Shown here: positions 21,951 through 26,664 of the stretch, in pieces
Layout of the letters: every line of letters starts with the position of its first letter
Numbering within the stretch: position 1 is the first letter of the stretch
Assembly (NCBI GenBank): GCA_029569475.1
Contig: JAKQSZ010000018.1
Location: forward strand, 1-26,664
Direction of reading: 5' to 3'
Length of the DNA: 26,664 nt
DNA from: Candidatus Eiseniibacteriota bacterium
GTDB taxonomy: Bacteria; Eisenbacteria; RBG-16-71-46; CAIMUX01
The notes under the pieces: generated by a model
Seen by the model: the letters and a program-made list of their open reading frames with translations, nothing else
Database searches by the model: none
What the model was told of the DNA's origin: nothing
Made by a program: the position numbers and the translations under genes

Positions 21951-24900
21951 ATGAGAACCCGTGTAATCCCTGCTCCGCTGAAGCTCCTGGTGCTTCTGGC
22001 GCTTCCGGCGCTCTCGACGCTCCTGGAATCAGGGCCCGCCGCTTCGTCCGCCAGCGCGGCCTCCACATCCGCCCGCCCCTCCACCGCCCCCACCACCGCC
22101 TCTGCCCACGGCTCTGTCGGATTCGGCCACGGAATCCAGCTAGGCGGCCGCGACAATCCCTGCGGAGGCAGCCTCGATCTGAACTACGACGGTTCGGCGG
22201 AGAACGGTTACTGCTGGCAATACGGGGGGATCGTCCCTCCCTACTACGGAGCTTTCGCCGAGTGCTACATGCTCGAAGGCCCGGTGTGCGGGATTCAGCT
22301 CTTGCTGACCGGCATCGGCAATCCGGGTCGAGCCCTCGACGCGTATGTCTGGGAGGATCGCGAAGGCCTTCCGGGCAACGTCCTCTCCGCGACCACCGGC
22401 ATCAACCCCGGACCCGTCGCCCTTTGGCCCGAGGTCAGCACGCACGATCTCCCCATCCACGCGGTGGACGTTCACGGCGCCTACTGGATCGGCTACTGGG
22501 CGGACTTCTCGAGCCAGGGTTGCGGGTACTACGTGGCGGCCGACCTGGATGGCCCGGGCGGTTGCCCCGTGACCCACATCGCGCCCGGGATCGGATATCC
22601 GACCGGATGGTGCCGGGCCGATGAGGTCTGGGGACCTACCAGCGCGCTTGGGATCGGAGCCTGGACCCTCGGCTATGCGCCCACTGGCGCGTGCTGCGCT
22701 CCCGACGGCGTCTGCACGCGGGTCATCGAATCGGATTGCCAGGGCGAGTGGCTGGGATACGGCGTGAACTGCGTCCCCAATCCCTGCGACCAGCCCATGG
22801 GCGCGTGCTGCTATCCCGATGGGGAATGCGTGTTCACCAGCCACATGCAGTGCCCGAACGGCGAATGGCTGGAAGGCATCGCGTGCGATCCGGATCCCTG
22901 TTCTTCCGCGCTGCTCGGCGCCTGCTGTCTGGATCGCATCTGCTCGATCATGAACGGGGCGGGCTGTCATGGAGAGTGGTTCGGTCCGGGATCCTCCTGC
23001 GAACCCGATCCCTGCCCGGGAGCGCCGCCCGGGGATCTCTCCTGCACGAACTACCGCGGCTACATGAGGACCATCGGCCGCGCCGAACTCCCCTACTGGG
23101 GAGTCGACGTCGCCGTGCGCGGCGATCGCGCCTGCGCGCTCAGCGACTTCGCCCTGACCGTCGTCGATGTCGGCAATCCCCAGGTCCCGAGGATCCTGGG
23201 GAGCGTCACGGTGGGCGGGTGGCACGGCGACGAGGTGGACTATGCCAAGGCGGTGGCCCTCTCGCCCGCCTATGCCTACTACGTCACCGAAGGCGGGGGC
23301 ATGGACTGCACGAGAGGGGGCCTGGGCGTCGTCGACCTTTCCGACCCCGAAAGCCCGCAAGTGGTCGCGGGCGCCTCTCTTGGCCAGTGCGCCACCGACC
23401 TCGCGCTCCTGGGGGACCGCGCCTACGCCACCACGGTGGATCGTTCCTGGTCGAGCGGAACCCTGCAGGTCTTCGATCTGTCCCACGGCGCCGAGCCGCG
23501 CCTTGTTTCGTTGCTGGGCATGCCGGCGCCCACCACCGGCGTGACGGCCTTCGGCGATCTTGCGTTCGTGACGGATGAGAGATCCCAGCTTCATGTGATC
23601 TCTCTGGCCGATTTGGACCACCCCATCATTCTGGCGAGCCTGGACGGGGTCGCCGGGGGAGGGCTCGCCGCCTCGCAAGGGTATGTGTACATAGCGGGAG
23701 CTGGACCCGGATTTCTCACGATCGACGTGTCGGATCCCTCCCATCCACGCGTGGCCGGCGGCGTGGCGACGCAGGAAGGATTGGATCTGACGCTTGCCGG
23801 CGACTACGCCTACGCCGCCGGCTGGGCTCTGGCGGTGGTGGACATCTCCGATCCCGAGCATCCCAAGGTGACGGGACGAGCCGACGTTCAGGGCGCCAAT
23901 GCCGTGGCGGTCTCGGGAAACCGCGCCTATGTCCTGCGCGAGGCATTCCACGTGGTCGACATCAGCAACCCGTGCAGTCCGCCGGTGGCTGGCAGCCTTC
24001 CGTTGCCCGACGCCGGGCTCGGTCTGGCGGTGGAGTCGAGCTACGCCTACGTGGCAGCGGCATCCTCGGGGCTTCAGGTGATCGATGTGTCCGATCCGGC
24101 CGCGCCCTTTGCCGCGGCGAGCGCGCCGGTCCCAGGCTCCGCCAACGCCGTCGCGGTCTCCGGCGGCTACGCCTGCCTCACATGGACGGGAGCCCCTTCG
24201 CCTCCGAGCGGTCTCGAGGTGATCGACGTCACCGATCCGGAGCATCCGGCCGTAGCCGGCCTTGTGGCGACCGCCGGCACGGCCACCTGCGTGGCGGTGT
24301 CGGGCGGGTTCGCCTACGTCGGAGACGAGCAGGATGCCGCCGGCCATCTCCAGATCGTAGACCTTGCGGATCCACATCATCCGCAGGTCGCCGGCATCGT
24401 GGCAACCCCCGGAAGAGTCACCGGCGTGGCCGTCTCAGGCCCGCTGGCCTTTGTGGTGGAGGACCGGTATAGCGGCCATCGAGGCTCCCTGCAAACGATC
24501 GACGTGTCGGATCCCCAGGTCCCCAGGATCCTGAGCACGCTGGAGACGACGGGCTATTACTCCTCACGGGTGGCCGTCTCCGGCGATATCGTCTATGCCG
24601 AGATCGGCGCGCTGTATGCCGTCGACGTCTCCGACCCGTACAATCCCCGTCTGATCAGCGAGGCGCCGGGCGGCCTGGCGCTGACGATTGCGGGAGATGT
24701 GATCTATCAGATAGGTCTGGGGGGCAATACCCTCCAGGCGGTCGACGCTTCTGGTGACCGGCACCTGCAGATGATCGGCAGCACGGGCGCCGGCGGATCC
24801 GCCGTAGCGGCCGCGGGATCGTGGGTCTACCTGGGCGGCGTGGATGGCCTGTGCGTGCTTCCCGGCCACTGCGAGCCCTCCGCCAGCCCGCCGCCTTCCA

Positions 24901-25184
24901 CCTGGCCGTCGCCGACCGGCGTGCGCGTCATCCCCAATCCCGCCTCCGAAGAAGTCACGATCGCTCTGGATGTCCCGGCGTCGGGAGAGGTTCTCGTCAA
25001 CCTGCACGACGTCTCCGGAAGACTGGTGCGCAGACTGCGCCAGGTTGCGAGCGCACCAGGACGGATCGAGATGTTCTGGAACCGTCGCGATGACCATGGC
25101 CGCCTGGCGCCCTCCGGCCTGTACGTGGCGCGCGTCTCCACCGCAGCGGGAACCCGAACCGCGCGTGTCGTGCTGCTTCGATAG
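21951..25184 (+). CDS. Large secreted LVIVD-propeller protein with Cys-rich repeats and sorting-like domain (1077 aa)
   Basis: The start at 21951 follows AAAGGAG and opens a signal peptide (about 1-32) plus an Ala/Ser/Thr linker. Residues 69-237 are the domain shared with the 249-aa protein. Residues 246-355 are three cysteine modules with near-constant spacing, C-C-x5-C-x7-C-x10-C-x4-C (the first gap is x4 in module three). Residues about 375-1000 are LVIVD repeats (VVDISDPEHPKVTG, VIDVSDPAAP, QIVDLADPHHPQVAG, AVDVSDPYNPRL), each about 40-45 aa with AVSGGxAYV, forming one or two beta-propellers. The C-terminus (PNPASEEVTIAL, LHDVSGRLVRRL, SGLYVARV) is the shared sorting-like domain. It is probably displayed on the surface; the cysteines suggest an oxidising location. 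A short hairpin follows the stop. Confidence 0.88.
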   Translation: MRTRVIPAPLKLLVLLALPALSTLLESGPAASSASAASTSARPSTAPTTASAHGSVGFGHGIQLGGRDNPCGGSLDLNYDGSAENGYCWQYGGIVPPYYGAFAECYMLEGPVCGIQLLLTGIGNPGRALDAYVWEDREGLPGNVLSATTGINPGPVALWPEVSTHDLPIHAVDVHGAYWIGYWADFSSQGCGYYVAADLDGPGGCPVTHIAPGIGYPTGWCRADEVWGPTSALGIGAWTLGYAPTGACCAPDGVCTRVIESDCQGEWLGYGVNCVPNPCDQPMGACCYPDGECVFTSHMQCPNGEWLEGIACDPDPCSSALLGACCLDRICSIMNGAGCHGEWFGPGSSCEPDPCPGAPPGDLSCTNYRGYMRTIGRAELPYWGVDVAVRGDRACALSDFALTVVDVGNPQVPRILGSVTVGGWHGDEVDYAKAVALSPAYAYYVTEGGGMDCTRGGLGVVDLSDPESPQVVAGASLGQCATDLALLGDRAYATTVDRSWSSGTLQVFDLSHGAEPRLVSLLGMPAPTTGVTAFGDLAFVTDERSQLHVISLADLDHPIILASLDGVAGGGLAASQGYVYIAGAGPGFLTIDVSDPSHPRVAGGVATQEGLDLTLAGDYAYAAGWALAVVDISDPEHPKVTGRADVQGANAVAVSGNRAYVLREAFHVVDISNPCSPPVAGSLPLPDAGLGLAVESSYAYVAAASSGLQVIDVSDPAAPFAAASAPVPGSANAVAVSGGYACLTWTGAPSPPSGLEVIDVTDPEHPAVAGLVATAGTATCVAVSGGFAYVGDEQDAAGHLQIVDLADPHHPQVAGIVATPGRVTGVAVSGPLAFVVEDRYSGHRGSLQTIDVSDPQVPRILSTLETTGYYSSRVAVSGDIVYAEIGALYAVDVSDPYNPRLISEAPGGLALTIAGDVIYQIGLGGNTLQAVDASGDRHLQMIGSTGAGGSAVAAAGSWVYLGGVDGLCVLPGHCEPSASPPPSTWPSPTGVRVIPNPASEEVTIALDVPASGEVLVNLHDVSGRLVRRLRQVASAPGRIEMFWNRRDDHGRLAPSGLYVARVSTAAGTRTARVVLLR

Positions 25185-25219
25185 GGCCATATGTCCTCCC
25201 ACTTCCGGTTGAGTGCCCC

Positions 25220-25239
25220 GGGTCCCTACTTTGGGACCC
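25220..25239 (+). terminator. Hairpin after the 1077-aa gene
   Basis: GGGTCCC (25220-25226) and GGGACCC (25233-25239) pair around a TACTTT loop, 36 bases after the stop. No T-tract follows. Likely transcription end of the secreted-protein gene. Confidence 0.5.
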
Positions 25240-25343
25240 AATTCGGGGACCGGCCCGGAGCCAGAAGGCAGAATTGCCGGGGCCATCGAGAGGGATCGGC
25301 GTAGGAGACAGCCGAGCGGCGGTTTCTCCAAGAGTATGGAGAG

Positions 25344-25930
25344 ACGATCAACGACAGCCCTCCTTCCGACCGGGAAGAGCAGCTGTCGTCCAGGAGACGG
25401 ATTTCAAGTGGCACCTGCTGCGTCCCCGGCGGTCCTGGAGACGGCGCAGCAGGTGCTTTGCCTCCCTAAGCATCGGTGCGATTCGGAAGGCCAGATGCGG
25501 ATCACTATGGTGAGCCATCGACGAGCGGAGCGCAAAAGCCGGTGTCGGCGATGAAAGACAGCACAGAGCGACGGCCGTGCGACGGTCGCACACGCGAAGA
25601 TCGTGGGGATGTGCCTGCAGCGGATGACCTGCACGGAGCTTGGACACAAGGCACGGGGCCAACGCCGGCGACGCGGTCGGCCCTTCCGCCCTGCGCGGCG
25701 CGTGGTGAAGGAGAGAGGAGGGTCCCGAGCAGGCACCGGGATCCGTGAAGCACTGCGTGGAGACCTTTGGCCGCGTGGTGGTGATCAACAACAATCTTCC
25801 ACAGTCCGGGAAGAACAGTTGCCGTCCATCATGGTGGTGCTTTGGGAGAAGAGGAGTTCACGAGAGGGGGGAGATTGCGCACCTGGTAAGTGTCAGTCCG
25901 CGACTGACGGGAGAGTACCTGTGTTTGGGA
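25344..25930 (+). ncRNA. Candidate structured non-coding RNA region with two related hairpin modules
   Basis: Module A (25346-25460) and module B (25783-25844) share GATCAAC, a CTTCC/GGAAG hairpin, CCGGGAAGA, CGTCCA and GGTGCTTTG in the same order; 25371-25392 and 25807-25828 agree at 19 of 22 bases. In A, ACGACAGC (25351-25358) pairs with GCTGTCGT (25382-25389); in B the equivalent CAAC/GTTG pair is retained with a compensating change. Between CGTCCA and GGTGCTTTG, A carries an extra hairpin: GCACCTGCTGCG (25411-25422) with its 12-base complement at 25445-25456. A nested hairpin at 25880-25923 follows. No reading frame here is convincing. The strand is inferred from flanking gene direction. 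Confidence 0.35.
25880..25923 (+). ncRNA. Three-tier nested hairpin
   Basis: CAC (25880-25882) pairs with GTG (25921-25923), GGTA (25885-25888) with TACC (25916-25919), and GTCAGTC (25892-25898) with GACTGAC (25902-25908) around a CGC loop. The internal loops are asymmetric. The pairing is perfect in each tier and the element lies in gene-free DNA, so it looks like a folded RNA element. Confidence 0.4.
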
Positions 25931-26020
25931 GAGCGATGCGACCGGTGCGACCAGTCGGAGAGCCGCGACCGGCCGGAGGACATCGCGCGGCAGGTGCGGC
26001 GAGCCCTGAGCGGAGAAGGG

Positions 26021-26090
26021 GCGAAAGACGAGAAAACGAAGAAGGTGACGAAGACGAAGAAGAAAGAGAAAGAAACGAAGAAAAAGATGG
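26021..26090. other. Polypurine run on the plus strand
   Basis: About 70 bases are nearly all A and G, with repeated GACGAAGA-type units and much lower GC than the surroundings. A frame from a GTG at 25745 would read it as a lysine-rich tail, but that frame has no ribosome binding site or family resemblance. It ends just before AT-rich promoter-like sequence. Confidence 0.55.
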
Positions 26091-26102
26091 AACCCGATCT
26101 TT

Positions 26103-26117
26103 GATAATACGTACAAT
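26103..26117 (+). promoter_or_regulatory. Candidate -10 boxes before the right-edge gene
   Basis: GATAAT (26103-26108) and TACAAT (26112-26117) are good -10-like hexamers in an AT-rich patch after the polypurine run. No clear -35 is present. They lie 24-38 bases before the first in-frame ATG. Confidence 0.35.
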
Positions 26118-26140
26118 CGTCTGGTTTACTAGTGCATCTA

Positions 26141-26664
26141 ATGACTGGGAGAGCATGGAGGTTACCGGAAAAGGAGGCTCCTTCGTTGGGTCACGCGCTC
26201 GCGTCCTTGGTCAGTATCGTGCCGCCTGCCGCAGACGTTCCCGCCGCGCGGGCACGCGTCTATCCCGAACTCGGCGAGGAGATCGCGCACGGGTGGGCCG
26301 GACCTCGGGCCGGTGCCGGGGTCGTTCGTGAAAGCGCCGGCTCAATCTATCGCGCAGGAGCTGCGCACGGCCGGGTCCGTCCACGACCCGCTGTGGCCCC
26401 CGACTCCCCGGTCCAGTCGAGGCCGGCGCGGCGGCCCTGGATCGACAACGAACTCTTTACGGCGATGCATGCCGTCCGCTACCTGGAGCGCCGCATCCTC
26501 CGGGAAGAGGCCCGCCTCCTGAACTGGACCTCCCACGACCACCGCTACCGTACTCTCGGCTTCAACTCCTTCGCCGACTTCGCCCGCACGATGCAGATGG
26601 CGCCGCGGACCGCACAGGAGCATGTCCGTCTGCATCGATTGCTGGAAGGGCGCCCCGTGGCGGC
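26141..26664 (+). CDS. N-terminal part of an HNH-endonuclease-like protein, cut by the window edge
   Basis: This frame is open from an ATG at 26141 to the last base (174 codons) with no stop, so the gene runs on beyond the window. An alternative TTG start at 26186 has AAGGAGG (26171-26177) eight bases upstream and may be the true one. The first 100 or so residues are Ala/Pro/Arg-rich and probably disordered. From about residue 101 a helical domain reads NELFTAMHAVRYLERRILREEARLL, then YRTLGFNSFADFARTMQMAPRTAQEHVRLHRLLEGRP. The pattern of an LGFxSF...PRTAQ helix-turn-helix-like segment resembles the N-terminal part of multi-copy HNH-endonuclease (DUF222-type) proteins of uncultured bacteria. 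No HNH motif is within view, so the function is inferred from resemblance. Confidence 0.6.
   Translation, partial: MTGRAWRLPEKEAPSLGHALASLVSIVPPAADVPAARARVYPELGEEIAHGWAGPRAGAGVVRESAGSIYRAGAAHGRVRPRPAVAPDSPVQSRPARRPWIDNELFTAMHAVRYLERRILREEARLLNWTSHDHRYRTLGFNSFADFARTMQMAPRTAQEHVRLHRLLEGRPVA

Noticed and set aside
22140..24380. Minus-strand frame of 746 codons opposite the LVIVD gene
   Set aside because: It is an antisense shadow created by repetitive GC-rich codons; there is no start signal or family pattern.
25344..25930. RNase P RNA, tmRNA, or a group I/II intron in the gene-free region
   Set aside because: I looked for the conserved cores (for example GAGGAAAGTCC of RNase P, domain V of group II introns) and found none.
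25745..26104. Plus-strand frame of 119 codons from a GTG with a lysine-rich tail
   Set aside because: It has no ribosome binding site and no recognisable domain. It crosses two RNA-like hairpins, and its tail comes from the polypurine run. I cannot exclude it, but do not call it.

Overview
The window is high-GC bacterial DNA with densely packed genes, GC-rich third codon positions and ordinary Shine-Dalgarno starts. Five large secreted proteins end in the same PNP...GVYxVR type of C-terminal module (FlgD-Ig-like / type IX sorting-like). They are built from FG-GAP, BNR/Ycf48, parallel beta-helix and LVIVD repeats. This style is typical of uncultured FCB-group lineages such as Candidatus Eisenbacteria or Krumholzibacteria; that placement is inferred from protein style only. 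I saw no rRNA, tRNA, CRISPR array, transposase or phage gene.

Layout. (1) 1-6733: the 5' leader of a minus-strand gene lying just off the left edge, then an FG-GAP protein (minus), a 890-aa repeat protein (plus) and a seven-blade BNR/Ycf48-like protein (plus). (2) 6809-7670: an ArsR-type repressor and SRPBCC/AHSA1 protein operon, with a perfect palindrome across the start codon and an apparently leaderless promoter. (3) 7795-11968 (minus): a gamma-glutamyltransferase-family hydrolase followed by a 735-aa GT-C-like membrane protein. (4) 12306-17082 (plus): a glyoxalase II-like hydrolase, serine acetyltransferase, then three overlapping genes: chorismate mutase-DAHP synthase, CmoA (carboxy-SAM synthase) and an isoprenylcysteine-methyltransferase-like membrane protein. 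(5) 17121-17678 (minus): a macro-domain protein. (6) 18171-25184: a beta-helix protein, a 249-aa secreted protein, a DUF2087 regulator (minus) and a 1077-aa secreted LVIVD protein that shares its N-terminal domain with the 249-aa protein. (7) 25185-26140: a gene-free stretch with two related hairpin modules and a polypurine run, leading to a protein cut by the right edge that resembles the N-terminus of HNH-endonuclease-type proteins.

How the genes work together. The most informative cluster is 14157-17082. Chorismate mutase makes prephenate, and CmoA uses prephenate plus SAM to make carboxy-SAM. The two reading frames overlap by four bases, and CmoA overlaps a membrane methyltransferase by one. 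No cmoB is present in the window. The two structured RNA candidates, 1-80 (minus) and 25344-25930 (plus), are the least explained parts. The secreted proteins look like surface or extracellular adhesive/propeller proteins exported by one common system.
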